From Candidatus Thorarchaeota archaeon (GTDB lineage: Archaea > Asgardarchaeota > Thorarchaeia > Thorarchaeales > Thorarchaeaceae): DNA of 59,422 nt. Shown here in pieces: positions 7,271-15,830 of this stretch (position 1 is its first letter; each line of letters begins with the position of its first letter). Both the position numbers and the translations under genes were made by a program. The notes below the pieces were generated by a model that did no database searches, was not told where the DNA came from, and worked only from the letters and a program-made list of their open reading frames with translations. The stretch is from NCBI GenBank assembly GCA_016839445.1, contig JAEOUG010000068.1, positions 1 through 59,422 of the forward strand, written 5' to 3'.

Positions 7271-9028
7271 ATGCGCAAGAGGTACATCGTCCTCATCGTT
7301 CTACTGGTGACTCTCTCGACCACTCTCTCTGTAGGGTGGTATGCTCGACGAGCGTATGGGGAGATTACCATAGAGAAGTATGACATCGTTCGCGGCAACG
7401 GGAGGGTAGTAAGCTTCAGGGTATACGCTCCGTCAGTCAACACCTATGGACAACCAAGACCAACAGTCTTGACGATTCACGGTATATCTGGGTCAGGAGC
7501 CATGATGGACCCCTTCAACATAGAACTAGCTAGGAGAAACTTCACAGTTGTTTCAGTGGATCTCACGGGGCATGGACGATCATCAGAAACCTTCGGATTC
7601 GATGCGTTCTTTGAAGCAGTCAACGACGCCTTTGAGGCAGTCAGGTATGTGCAGTTGAATGACCCCGAAACTCATGATACCATTTACGGAGTACTTGGTC
7701 ACTCTCTTGGAGCCGGGATTTCACTCTTCTTCGAAAACGTCAGCATACTACCTCAGAGCACTGTCATAATTGGAGGAGGTATGGGGGACCAGTTCGGAGG
7801 ACTAGAGCCTCCTATCAACGAGACCAGACCAAGAAACCTCCTTCTGGCGAGCGGAATCTTTGATGAGCTTGTTAGCCCTCAGACCGCCCTTAATACACTT
7901 CAGCAAGCCACCGGAGTCGCCTCGCCGAGTGCCGGCGTGACTTATGGCAACTTCACCGATGGAACGGCCCGTAGACTAGTCTTCAGTTTCACCAACCATC
8001 TCTTCGAAACATCAGACGCAAGAATCGTCACACAGTCAATAGATTGGCTAGTGCGAGCTCTTCAAGGAGAGGCTCAGAGAGAGGATGCAACTCTGAATCC
8101 TCAGCTTCATGTTTACCAGACGGTGGCTGTTCTTGATCTCATAGGAGCAGTGTCTTATGTGCTTAGTATGCTCCCCATTGTTCTAATCTCATACTCCCTC
8201 ATACCCAGGCATTTGCTACCACAGAGAATAGAGAAGTTCACAGAAGAACTTGACAAGAAACGAGGTATGAGATACAGCCTCTTTGTAGGCCTCTCAACGG
8301 CTCTACTCTTCCTTGTCGTTCTACTGATGGGATTCGGCTTCGAGTTCGGAGGCCTCATAGTCATTCCTATTTCGTTCGGTACTGGTTTGGTGGTCTACTC
8401 AATCGCATCGACGCTGTTTGTCTTCAGACTGTCTCGACGATACATTGACAATGAGAGCATCAGGTTGCTCACACCTGAGCTTCGGGATAAGAACACACGT
8501 GGCAGGCTGGACGAGCTGATCCGTGTAGGCATTGCGCTTGTACCTGCCTTCTCATGGATTCTTCTATGGTCTGCCATATCAAGATTGGGCCTTGATGTGG
8601 CTCCACCCTTCACATTCGCAATGGACAGTGGAGCAGCCATCCTCAGATTCGGATACTTCGTAGCATTGGTCTTTCTTCTTGTCCCTCTCTTCTACTCAGA
8701 TGCTCTCTGGCTGAACGCAACTACTGGCATTGTGAAGCCTTGGAGGGAAATCGGAGAGATGCTTGGGAGACTCGGGAGAGCGATGCTTAGCAGGTTGCTC
8801 GGGCTCGTCATCTTGATTGCAGCACTATACATCCCGTTTCTGATAGGAGCCCAGCTAGGCTTCATTATGTTCATTGCCCTTCTGATGCTGCCCTTCACAG
8901 TGATATTCGCCCTCACCACTCTCGTGACTGTGTGGGTAGGTGCAATAACAAGGAGCAACCTGACGGCGGCTTTCCTCAACTCAATCCTACTAGCTCTCGT
9001 GTTGGCAAGCACATTCCAGATCCTATGA
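7271..9028 (+). CDS. Alpha/beta-hydrolase domain fused to a polytopic membrane domain
   Basis: The 585-residue protein has a signal-anchor helix (about 5-23), then an alpha/beta-hydrolase domain probably outside the membrane, then about eight membrane helices from residue 285 onward. Hydrolase landmarks are TIHGISGSG (68-76, oxyanion loop), VDLTGHGRSS near 97-105 and the nucleophile elbow GHSLG with Ser145. A late His (FTNHLF, near 247) and an Asp such as the one in FDELVSP could complete the triad. The membrane half matches nothing I recognise. Serine lipase, esterase or peptidase activity on the outer membrane face is an inference. A GTGAG-type ribosome site precedes ATG 7271. Confidence 0.8.
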   Translation: MRKRYIVLIVLLVTLSTTLSVGWYARRAYGEITIEKYDIVRGNGRVVSFRVYAPSVNTYGQPRPTVLTIHGISGSGAMMDPFNIELARRNFTVVSVDLTGHGRSSETFGFDAFFEAVNDAFEAVRYVQLNDPETHDTIYGVLGHSLGAGISLFFENVSILPQSTVIIGGGMGDQFGGLEPPINETRPRNLLLASGIFDELVSPQTALNTLQQATGVASPSAGVTYGNFTDGTARRLVFSFTNHLFETSDARIVTQSIDWLVRALQGEAQREDATLNPQLHVYQTVAVLDLIGAVSYVLSMLPIVLISYSLIPRHLLPQRIEKFTEELDKKRGMRYSLFVGLSTALLFLVVLLMGFGFEFGGLIVIPISFGTGLVVYSIASTLFVFRLSRRYIDNESIRLLTPELRDKNTRGRLDELIRVGIALVPAFSWILLWSAISRLGLDVAPPFTFAMDSGAAILRFGYFVALVFLLVPLFYSDALWLNATTGIVKPWREIGEMLGRLGRAMLSRLLGLVILIAALYIPFLIGAQLGFIMFIALLMLPFTVIFALTTLVTVWVGAITRSNLTAAFLNSILLALVLASTFQIL

Positions 9029-9063
9029 TTTCGAGGACTGCTGCAACTCAGAGTACGTGTAGG

Positions 9064-9438
9064 TTACTTGAGGTTCAAGACCTCCAAAGGTTCAGCCAGC
9101 CTGATGATGGGAAGATATGCGGTCATGGGCTCGGAGTCTGCCAGAGAGCTAACGAACTCAACGCTTTCCTTTGGCCTAGACCTGTAGGCGAGGTAGTTGC
9201 CCTTCGGAGGACCATCACCAACTATGTGAACCCAGAGGGGAAGTCCATACTTGTCGTAGTAGCCATGGTTTGAGATTAGCGTCCCGTAGTAGTGCTTGCC
9301 GCCATGCTCGAAGTAGAGCATGCTGGCGGGTCGGTCTCTCTGAGACCACGAAACAAGCATTCTGGCCATATCGAGCATAGACTCAAGTCTGAGATTCACG
9401 GGAGGAGGGATGTCAATCTTGCTCATTCCTTCTTGCAC
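9064..9438 (-). CDS. Hypothetical protein, 124 aa
   Basis: Small soluble protein, not recognised. The middle has a beta-rich pattern (SMLYFEHGGKHYYGTLISNH, then LPLWVHIVGDG), which suggests a compact mixed alpha/beta domain. GTG 9438 lies about 28 bases from the centre of a good TATA box and would be leaderless; ATG 9426 with GAAGGA just before it is the alternative. Its 3' end is convergent with the hydrolase/membrane gene, 35 bases away. It lies just downstream of, and on the same strand as, the HerA-like gene but has its own promoter. Confidence 0.7.
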   Translation of the reverse strand: MQEGMSKIDIPPPVNLRLESMLDMARMLVSWSQRDRPASMLYFEHGGKHYYGTLISNHGYYDKYGLPLWVHIVGDGPPKGNYLAYRSRPKESVEFVSSLADSEPMTAYLPIIRLAEPLEVLNLK

Positions 9439-9462
9439 CGGTTCGGTGACTTGCTCTGACTC

Positions 9463-9470
9463 CTTATAAG
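9463..9470 (-). promoter_or_regulatory. TATA box of the 124-aa hypothetical gene
   Basis: CTTATAAG is a near-perfect archaeal TATA box, palindromic, centred 28 bases before GTG 9438. This implies leaderless transcription and separates this gene from the upstream HerA-like gene. Confidence 0.6.
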
Positions 9471-9499
9471 ACCATATACTGACCCCAGGTGCCTTTTAC

Positions 9500-11680
9500 C
9501 TACTTGCCCTGGAGGGCGGCTCGTATCTTGTCGACAGCACGTTCTACGAGTCGTCGATCTGAGCTTATCACCACGACAGGGGCGCAGAAGGCCTCCCCAG
9601 TGACACCAACAGCGAAGGCTGCCCTAAGTCCGTTCTTCCTGAAACACACAAAGGTGAAGCCATCTTCGTGGATGAGTCGGTCTAGCTCAAGCCCCGCTGA
9701 CTGGATTCCGCGGGCAACTGCACTCACGAAGTCATCAGCCTGGACTCCGCTTCGCTCCACTGCTAGCTGGTCTCTGAAATCATCCTCGGAAGTGAAGAGA
9801 AACTCATGCGACGTCCTGCTGTAGAGGACTTTTCGCATCGAGGCCTTAGACAAGAGCGTCTTGGGGATATTCTCGAATCTCCGAATCTGAACGTCTGTCG
9901 GGTCAAGATCCGTAATCGGCACGTGCTCTAGTTTGGGAACGACGCTTTCTGGTTCTTCGGGGATAGCATCGCGGGGAGCAGGCTCATCCGTCAGGTCTAG
10001 CTCCTGAGAACGATGTTGGAAAAGCTCCTCGATGTACTGCTTCATCCATCCGTCTAGTGTCTTCCAGTCGTCCTTGCTTAGCTTCAGCGGTGGTCTGGGG
10101 ACCTCAGGCAAGTCCTCTGAGGCCTGTTCCTCAGGTCCAACCTCAGGCTCTTCCAAGTCTTCTTCGTAGTCTTCAGGTTCCATGTCAACCTCGTCAGCAG
10201 GCTCTTCTGGAGTCAGCAACTTGACTGCCTCGAACAGGCCCGATAGCCGATCTGTGCCTCCATGCTGAGAGAGGCGTGGCCGGACCTGCATGATGAATCC
10301 ACGCTTATTCTCCGTGGACTGGTCAAACGCCAGAGCTACGCCCCGAGGCAGGCTACTGATGAACACCTTATCCTTGAACTGGTCCGGCATGACAGCCGGC
10401 GCTCGCTGCTGAAGCGCGCGAATGTCGTTGTCATGCGAGAGGGAGTGAGACACTATCAGATCTGCCTGCGAGATTGCATCATCACTCACGGCAGATGGCT
10501 GCTGTGTACAGAGGACAAGACTGCACCCAAAACGTCGCCCGAGCTTGGCATAACCAATCACCGCATCCTTTGCTGGGGTGTCTCCAGCCCTTGGCACTAG
10601 GGTGTGGGCTTCATCGATGATGAGCCACGTGGGTGGTAGCTCCTCTCGCGCACTGGTTCCTTCGTCTGTCCAGGCCATTCTGTAGGTCAGAACCTGTCTG
10701 CAGAGCATGTTTGTGAGAATGGCCAAGACCGCCTCGGCATCGGATCCAAGGGGGGCAACATCTATCACAGTAATCTGACCTGCCACAGCAAGATCCTGGG
10801 CGCTTGTGCCTCCCGGATGGAACACACCAAGTCGGTCAGCACGCTTGAGCCTCTGGATCATTGCCATCTTCGTGGCGGGCTTGTAGAGTTCATCAATCGA
10901 CGGATTCTGTTCTATGCATGCGATCATGTCCTTGATGCTGAAGTCTCGCTTGAGACGAACCCTTTCACCGGACTCCTGGGCATACCCTCTGCGGACGCTC
11001 TCAAGGACCTCCGAGATGAGGTTCTCCATCGCGGTGCTCAGGGACCCTCCCTTCTCTAGGACATAGCCCCAGTCAGAAACTGTAAGCTCGCGCGGCCCGA
11101 TGGAGAGCGGGAATAGCCTTGCCTTCTTCTTGACCTCGTCTGGAAGACTGATGTAGGTTCTTCGAGGAATGTATACGTTCACGGGGAACCCGCGTTCGGT
11201 TAGACTCCATTTCTGCAGCAACTCAGACTGATCCGAGTTGGGCTCAACCATCTGACGAAAGACATCTACAGTATCTATGACAACCGCGGCGACCTCAATC
11301 TCCTTTCGCTCCATAGCAAGGGCCAGCTCCTCAGCAATGATTCCTAGCGTATAGCTCTTCCCGGAGCCGCGCTTGCCTGCAACAAACATGACGTGAGGAC
11401 TCATGAGGTCGAGATTGACTGGCATACCCATGAGAGAGAGCAGAAGGTCATCTGCGGTCTCAGAGACTCCACCGATGCAGCCTAGGCCTGCAGAGCGGTA
11501 CTTCCTGTGAAATGACTCTGACCGCCCAAGCACGATACCGACATTCAGGTCAACTAGGAGGTCGAGTGGCGCTCCGACCCTTGGCCTGTACGGTAGTGCT
11601 GATTTTGGGATCAGGTCTACTGGTTTGTCGAGGCGGGCAGCATCTTCCGGTTCCAATGGCGTGTCGTTTCCTTCGTTCAC
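9500..11680 (-). CDS. HerA-like (DUF87) FtsK-superfamily ATPase with an acidic C-terminal extension
   Basis: Predicted hexameric DNA translocase. A short HerA-type N-terminal barrel (DLNVGIVLGR near residues 44-52) is followed by the ATPase core: Walker A GKRGSGKS at 102-109, Walker B LIIDEAH at 353-359, and a polar sensor CTQQPS at about 391. A candidate arginine finger is in QQRAPA. After the core comes a very acidic stretch (about 495-540, many E and D) and an unrecognised C-terminal domain of about 150 residues. Canonical HerA works with the nuclease NurA in end resection, but no nurA is nearby, so the function may differ. The GTG start is supported by an AT-rich TTTATT element at about 11714-11720. 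Length is 726 residues; HerA is usually 500-600. Confidence 0.88.
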   Translation of the reverse strand: MNEGNDTPLEPEDAARLDKPVDLIPKSALPYRPRVGAPLDLLVDLNVGIVLGRSESFHRKYRSAGLGCIGGVSETADDLLLSLMGMPVNLDLMSPHVMFVAGKRGSGKSYTLGIIAEELALAMERKEIEVAAVVIDTVDVFRQMVEPNSDQSELLQKWSLTERGFPVNVYIPRRTYISLPDEVKKKARLFPLSIGPRELTVSDWGYVLEKGGSLSTAMENLISEVLESVRRGYAQESGERVRLKRDFSIKDMIACIEQNPSIDELYKPATKMAMIQRLKRADRLGVFHPGGTSAQDLAVAGQITVIDVAPLGSDAEAVLAILTNMLCRQVLTYRMAWTDEGTSAREELPPTWLIIDEAHTLVPRAGDTPAKDAVIGYAKLGRRFGCSLVLCTQQPSAVSDDAISQADLIVSHSLSHDNDIRALQQRAPAVMPDQFKDKVFISSLPRGVALAFDQSTENKRGFIMQVRPRLSQHGGTDRLSGLFEAVKLLTPEEPADEVDMEPEDYEEDLEEPEVGPEEQASEDLPEVPRPPLKLSKDDWKTLDGWMKQYIEELFQHRSQELDLTDEPAPRDAIPEEPESVVPKLEHVPITDLDPTDVQIRRFENIPKTLLSKASMRKVLYSRTSHEFLFTSEDDFRDQLAVERSGVQADDFVSAVARGIQSAGLELDRLIHEDGFTFVCFRKNGLRAAFAVGVTGEAFCAPVVVISSDRRLVERAVDKIRAALQGK

Positions 11681-11760
11681 ATGCGTAACCCTTGAGGACT
11701 CGAGTCTGACTTCGAATAAAGCTTTGTTTGACCGTTCTCCTTAGCGCCCTTCCTGAATAG

Positions 11761-12591
11761 GTGGCTGGTCAGCAAGACTCAAAACCCTATGGTTTCAGCT
11801 GCCCTGTTATGCCAGAGCTCATCCAAGATGGTAGCATCGTGTTCATCTTCATGGACGCGAAGCGTAACTGGATACGACGAGTCAAGCAGGGAGAGAGCTT
11901 CCACTCGAACAAAGGGATAATCGAGTTCGATCACCTCATTGGCAAGCCGTTTGGCATTAGGGTGGAGAGTCATTCAGGGACCGTGTTCCAGATTCATAGG
12001 CCAAGCCAGACTGATATTCAGATCGCGATGGGGCGGAACACTCAGATAGTATACCCGAAAGACGCAGGGACTATTCTTGTCGAAGCCGAGATTGTGGCGG
12101 GTAGCAGAGTTGTGGAGTCAGGCACTGGCTCAGGGGCATTGACAAGCATCCTTGCGAGAGCAGTAGGATCCAGTGGTCATGTCTATACGTACGAGGTCCG
12201 TGAGGACATGCACGCAGGCGCCGAGAAGAATCTGAGAAGATACGGCCTCCTTGACAATGTCACGATGCACCGAAGAAACATCCTGGACGGGATACAGGAA
12301 GAGGATCTTGATGCAGTTGTTCTTGATTTGGCAACCCCTTGGGAACTAGTGGACGAAGTCCATCGAGTGTTGAAGCCGAGCCACTTCGTGGCGTCCTATA
12401 GCCCAACGATAGAACAAGTGATGAAGACATGCGCTGCTCTTGGCAGGGATGGAAAGTGGGGCATGATAAAGACACTCGAAGTATTGCAGCGGGAGATAAT
12501 GGTTCGAGAAAACAAGACACGCCCCACGACATGGATGGTGGCACACACAGGATACATGACCTTCGCACGATCCATGGCAATTGAAGCCTAA
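11761..12591 (+). CDS. trmI: tRNA (adenine-N1)-methyltransferase, TrmI family
   Basis: SAM-dependent enzyme that makes m1A at position 58 (and 57 in archaea) in the tRNA T-loop. An N-terminal beta domain (about residues 20-85) is followed by a Rossmann methyltransferase core: YPKDAGTILVEAEI, the SAM loop VVESGTGSGALT (near 118-129), the acidic end of strand 2 in YEVRED, and the catalytic-site motif DLATPWE. Length of 276 is typical. GTG 11761 is the longest sensible start; ATG 11809 (MPELIQDG) is the alternative and begins where family conservation starts. It is divergent from the HerA-like gene, with 80 bases of shared promoter region. Confidence 0.92.
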   Translation: MAGQQDSKPYGFSCPVMPELIQDGSIVFIFMDAKRNWIRRVKQGESFHSNKGIIEFDHLIGKPFGIRVESHSGTVFQIHRPSQTDIQIAMGRNTQIVYPKDAGTILVEAEIVAGSRVVESGTGSGALTSILARAVGSSGHVYTYEVREDMHAGAEKNLRRYGLLDNVTMHRRNILDGIQEEDLDAVVLDLATPWELVDEVHRVLKPSHFVASYSPTIEQVMKTCAALGRDGKWGMIKTLEVLQREIMVRENKTRPTTWMVAHTGYMTFARSMAIEA

Positions 12592-12598
12592 ACAAAGG

Positions 12599-12606
12599 CT
12601 TATATG
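12599..12606 (+). promoter_or_regulatory. TATA box of the 12.6-15.8 kb operon
   Basis: CTTATATG is a strong archaeal TATA match, predicting transcription start near 12628 and a short leader before GTG 12647. The tandem decamer repeat at 12625-12644 falls exactly over the predicted start. Confidence 0.6.
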
Positions 12607-12624
12607 CTGTCGATAGTAGTCGTT

Positions 12625-12644
12625 TGTTGTCGACTGTTGTTGAC
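12625..12644 (+). repeat. Tandem decamer repeat, possible operator
   Basis: TGTTGTCGAC is followed directly by TGTTGTTGAC, nine of ten bases identical. A related TGTCGAT sits at 12608-12614. The repeat begins 19 bases after the TATA box, where a repressor would block initiation. The next gene but one encodes a predicted DNA-binding protein, so autoregulation is possible. Confidence 0.45.
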
Positions 12645-12646
12645 GG

Positions 12647-13024
12647 GTGCTGACCAAGTTGACATATCACCACAAGCGGGACTCCTGTAGCAAGGAGACC
12701 AGAGAGATTCTTGACAACATCTTCCACCACGAGCTAAGCGGCTACGAACTCCCTGAGCAGCGAGTCAAGGCCAGTTCTTCAAAAGCGGATTCGCACGACG
12801 AAGGCAGAGAAAACGTCTTGCCTGAGGAGGCCGCCGGTCTGCTGGCAGAGTTCGGTGTTCATGCCACAGATAGTGAAACAGACATGGCGCTCCCTGCAGC
12901 CAGGGACAGATACTTACCACCTCATCAACTGGACTTCGAAGCGGCGGAGGCAAAAGAGTCGTACGAGAAGAAGAAGAAGCATCGCAACTATGTGGAATTC
13001 AGACCTGACTACGAGAAGACATAG
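12647..13024 (+). CDS. Small charged hypothetical protein
   Basis: Not recognised. 125 residues, very rich in Glu, Lys and Arg, with a lysine run (EKKKKHRN) near the C-terminus and no predicted membrane segment. Much of the middle looks disordered (SSSKADSHDEGRENV). GTG 12647 is 18 bases past the predicted transcription start. It is the first gene of a presumed operon; the next gene starts 11 bases after its stop behind a strong GGAGG. Confidence 0.6.
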   Translation: MLTKLTYHHKRDSCSKETREILDNIFHHELSGYELPEQRVKASSSKADSHDEGRENVLPEEAAGLLAEFGVHATDSETDMALPAARDRYLPPHQLDFEAAEAKESYEKKKKHRNYVEFRPDYEKT

Positions 13025-13035
13025 GAGGCGTCATA

Positions 13036-13413
13036 TTGAGTCGTGAAGAGGACATCAAGGGCCTGAAGCGGGAAGTAGTAGACCTTAGAAAGACCGTAGG
13101 CTATCTGAAGAACGAGATAGAGCGGCTAACTGAGGAGATAAGGAACGCTACCGTCGTAGAGGGATCTGCACTGGGTCAGTACAATGTCTTCCCGAATCGT
13201 GAGAACTGCCTTGAAGGAGATGTCAGCTGGGAACGCCTCGTCAATCTGCTACAGAAGACAGATTCAGGCCTCACGGCATCCGAACTCGCAGAACGTTGGG
13301 GGAAGTCCAGATCCAGAACAAGCGAGGTCTTGAATAAGCTCGCAGAAGATGGCAGGCTGGTCAAGTACAGAGACGGCCGGAAGATTAAGTTCATGGCCTC
13401 TGAAGAAGACTAG
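13036..13413 (+). CDS. Coiled-coil / winged-helix DNA-binding protein
   Basis: The 125-residue protein has two parts. Residues 4-40 form a heptad-type coiled coil (LKREVVDLRKTVGYLKNEIE), probably for dimerisation. Residues 70-120 form a winged helix-turn-helix: GLTASELAERWGKSRSRTSE is the HTH and VLNKLAEDGRLVKYRDGRKI the following helix and wing. This resembles MarR/ArsR-like archaeal regulators. TTG 13036 is chosen because GGAGG lies about 8 bases upstream. It could be the autoregulator of its own operon through the repeat at 12625-12644; that link is inferred. Confidence 0.75.
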   Translation: MSREEDIKGLKREVVDLRKTVGYLKNEIERLTEEIRNATVVEGSALGQYNVFPNRENCLEGDVSWERLVNLLQKTDSGLTASELAERWGKSRSRTSEVLNKLAEDGRLVKYRDGRKIKFMASEED

Positions 13414-13511
13414 AGCCAGACTGCTTATCTCTCATTCATTTGGCAGACCAAGTACGCTTAAGTAATTGTAAGAACTAGTGGCAGTGAGCTACTGCTCGCG
13501 AGGTTGCGTAC

Positions 13512-15821
13512 TTGAGCAAGACACAGAAAAAGGCTCCAGAAGAGGACTCAGGGGTTGACGTTTACACAAGTAGTCTCTTCGAGCTCAACCTGAAAGTGCA
13601 GGACGCGGTAAGTGAGTTCGCGCTGCATGACATTGATGACGAAGAGGGCATCGAGCAGAAACGGCTCAATATGCACGACAGGTTCACAGAGCTATACTCG
13701 GAGATAGCCGAATTCAGCGAGCAGATTATGGTGTCAGACTTCGAGATCTCATACCTTAGGAGCAGATTGGCCCAAGCCGAGGGGGAGACCAAGACACAGC
13801 TTGAAGCAGCCCTCGAAGACCTTATGGCTCGCTCCCAGGCTAACTACGCAGACATATGGATGGCAAAGGTGATGGCGTGGCTCCATCAAGCAGCAGGCGC
13901 CAGTGGGCCATTCAATGAAGAGGAACACGAGGACAAGAAGAAGAGCGCATCAAAATACTTGGCCGCCGTCTACACCATGCTCGAGAGACCCTTCTCTGCC
14001 GTACCTCAAAAAGTGGATGGTACCCAGAAGCTACGCAGAGTGGCCCTAGGACTCCAATCGTATCGACTCATGGAGGAGTCAGCGGAGGGCGACGAGGACG
14101 ACCTGGCAATCATCTTGGGAAAGAACAAGAGTGCGGAGGCAGAGTTCTACGACGAGTTTCTCAATGAGCTGATTGGTCAGGAGAGCACATTCAGGCAGGC
14201 GTTCAATCCATTTGATGAGTTGGTCTGGAGGGACATTCTTAGCTCGTTCATCTTTGAGCAGGCAACAGATCTGTACAACGAGGCGATTCCACATTTCAAG
14301 AAGAAACGCGAGTTCAAGGACCGCCTTGATGCCATCAAGTCCTGGAAGAACAACACGGCAGGTCTGAGTGAGGTCTACTCTGCAATGACCTACAACGACA
14401 TTGCAGACACACAGATGCGAGCGGGAAATCTGGAGGATGCGTCCAAGCTCTATAGCGTCGCATCGGATGCCTTCGGCCGGGCAGAGAAGTGCTTCAGAGA
14501 GGTTCTGGCCCTCCAGTCAAACGCAGACCAGTCCAGTATTGACAAGGAACAGAAAAAGGCACAGTCACTCTTCTGTCATGCTGAGGCAAGTGTTCAGACC
14601 CTCATTGACCTCATCACTGTCAACAATCGAACTGAGGCCATCAAGGCGCTAAAGGAGATATTCAAGGATCTGAAGAAAGCAGAGAGTCTTGCGAAGACTC
14701 GAGAACTCACCAGCGCCATAAAGGAGGACTTGAAGACATACACGTTTGTAGAGGACCTCCTGAAGAAGACTAAGGATGACATCAGCGGAATCATAGACCA
14801 GATTGCCTTCGCTAAGGATCTGAGGAAGACTGGGCTAATACAGGATGTGAGCAAGTCGCTGGACACGGCCACTTCACAGCTCAGCAGGAACCCAGCGGAC
14901 TCTCTGGATTCTCTCAGGGAAGGCCTTGACAGCCTCGGGATTCTTCTGAGCTTGGAAGCGGAAGATAGCGAAGTGGGAGAGCTCAGGAACCGGACTCTTG
15001 CTCTACTCAATCATGTCAAATACATGATTCAGTTCCAGCTGAGTTCTCAACTGCAACATGGTGGCAAGTTCATTCTCTCAAGGATTCTCGAGAATCTGTC
15101 CGCTGCTGAGGCGGCATCCTACTACAAAGTGATTGGGCAGGACGAGACAGCCATGGAACTCACAGACCTTGGGAAGCTCGCCTTGGCCACAGCCTTCGCA
15201 TCAGAAGCTCAAGTATACTCACGCCAGTCCGATCAATGGGCTTTCCGTGCACAGGTTGAGAGGCTGAACGCCTTTAGAAACATGGAAGATGAGCTAAGCC
15301 TCTTAGACGAGGACGGCCCTATTGACGAGGCCCTCAAAACACATGACAATGCGATTTCCAGGATCAACCAAGCCATGGTTTCCTTTGAGGCTGCAGCTAA
15401 CGAGTTAGACAGCGTGAAGGGAGAAGAGATCAGGCAAAAGAACAGCGTCGACTTGCAGGTCAAGCAGCTTCAGGGAGTGGTCATGAAGTTCAGAGGCGAC
15501 CTATCGAGGATGAAGGGAGCCAAGAGCGATTTCATTGCAGAGTTCATGTTCAGAACAGGCGACAACACGAAGGCGAAGCGACATTACTCTGACGCCAATG
15601 ATAGCCTTAGAGAAGCTGTGGGAAACTACAATGTAGCTGCGCAGGTCTTCCAGCAGGTGGGTGATGCACAGTCTGCACAGAATGTAGACGGGAGAGCAAA
15701 GGCTGCAGATCTCTTGGCCAGAGGAGTATGGGATAGCCGACAGAGGCTGGAGAGGGATCAGGCGCCCAGCATGAAGGGAGAACCCGAGTTGGCTGCGCTC
15801 TATCTGGGCCTAACCGGCTAG
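13512..15821 (+). CDS. Large all-helical repeat protein (TPR/alpha-solenoid-like), function unknown
   Basis: 769 residues, no membrane segment or signal peptide, predicted almost wholly helical. Several stretches look like degenerate TPR or SNAP-like repeats: YNDIADTQMRAGNLEDASKL with YSVASDAFGRAEKCF following (residues ~295-335), and FMFRTGDNTKAKRHYSDAND with LREAVGNYNVAAQVFQQVGD following near the C-terminus. Long coiled segments lie between. The start is TTG 13512, with GAGGT about 8 bases upstream. It lies 98 bases after the winged-helix gene, so it may be co-transcribed or have its own promoter. It is convergent with atpI, 9 bases away. I cannot assign a family; a scaffold or adaptor is the best guess from architecture. 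Confidence 0.75.
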   Translation: MSKTQKKAPEEDSGVDVYTSSLFELNLKVQDAVSEFALHDIDDEEGIEQKRLNMHDRFTELYSEIAEFSEQIMVSDFEISYLRSRLAQAEGETKTQLEAALEDLMARSQANYADIWMAKVMAWLHQAAGASGPFNEEEHEDKKKSASKYLAAVYTMLERPFSAVPQKVDGTQKLRRVALGLQSYRLMEESAEGDEDDLAIILGKNKSAEAEFYDEFLNELIGQESTFRQAFNPFDELVWRDILSSFIFEQATDLYNEAIPHFKKKREFKDRLDAIKSWKNNTAGLSEVYSAMTYNDIADTQMRAGNLEDASKLYSVASDAFGRAEKCFREVLALQSNADQSSIDKEQKKAQSLFCHAEASVQTLIDLITVNNRTEAIKALKEIFKDLKKAESLAKTRELTSAIKEDLKTYTFVEDLLKKTKDDISGIIDQIAFAKDLRKTGLIQDVSKSLDTATSQLSRNPADSLDSLREGLDSLGILLSLEAEDSEVGELRNRTLALLNHVKYMIQFQLSSQLQHGGKFILSRILENLSAAEAASYYKVIGQDETAMELTDLGKLALATAFASEAQVYSRQSDQWAFRAQVERLNAFRNMEDELSLLDEDGPIDEALKTHDNAISRINQAMVSFEAAANELDSVKGEEIRQKNSVDLQVKQLQGVVMKFRGDLSRMKGAKSDFIAEFMFRTGDNTKAKRHYSDANDSLREAVGNYNVAAQVFQQVGDAQSAQNVDGRAKAADLLARGVWDSRQRLERDQAPSMKGEPELAALYLGLTG

Positions 15822-15830
15822 TGGGTCATA

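Noticed and set aside
8155..9012. Several minus-strand open frames opposite the hydrolase/membrane gene.
   Set aside because: Ser/Arg-rich shadows of hydrophobic coding sequence with no family traits.
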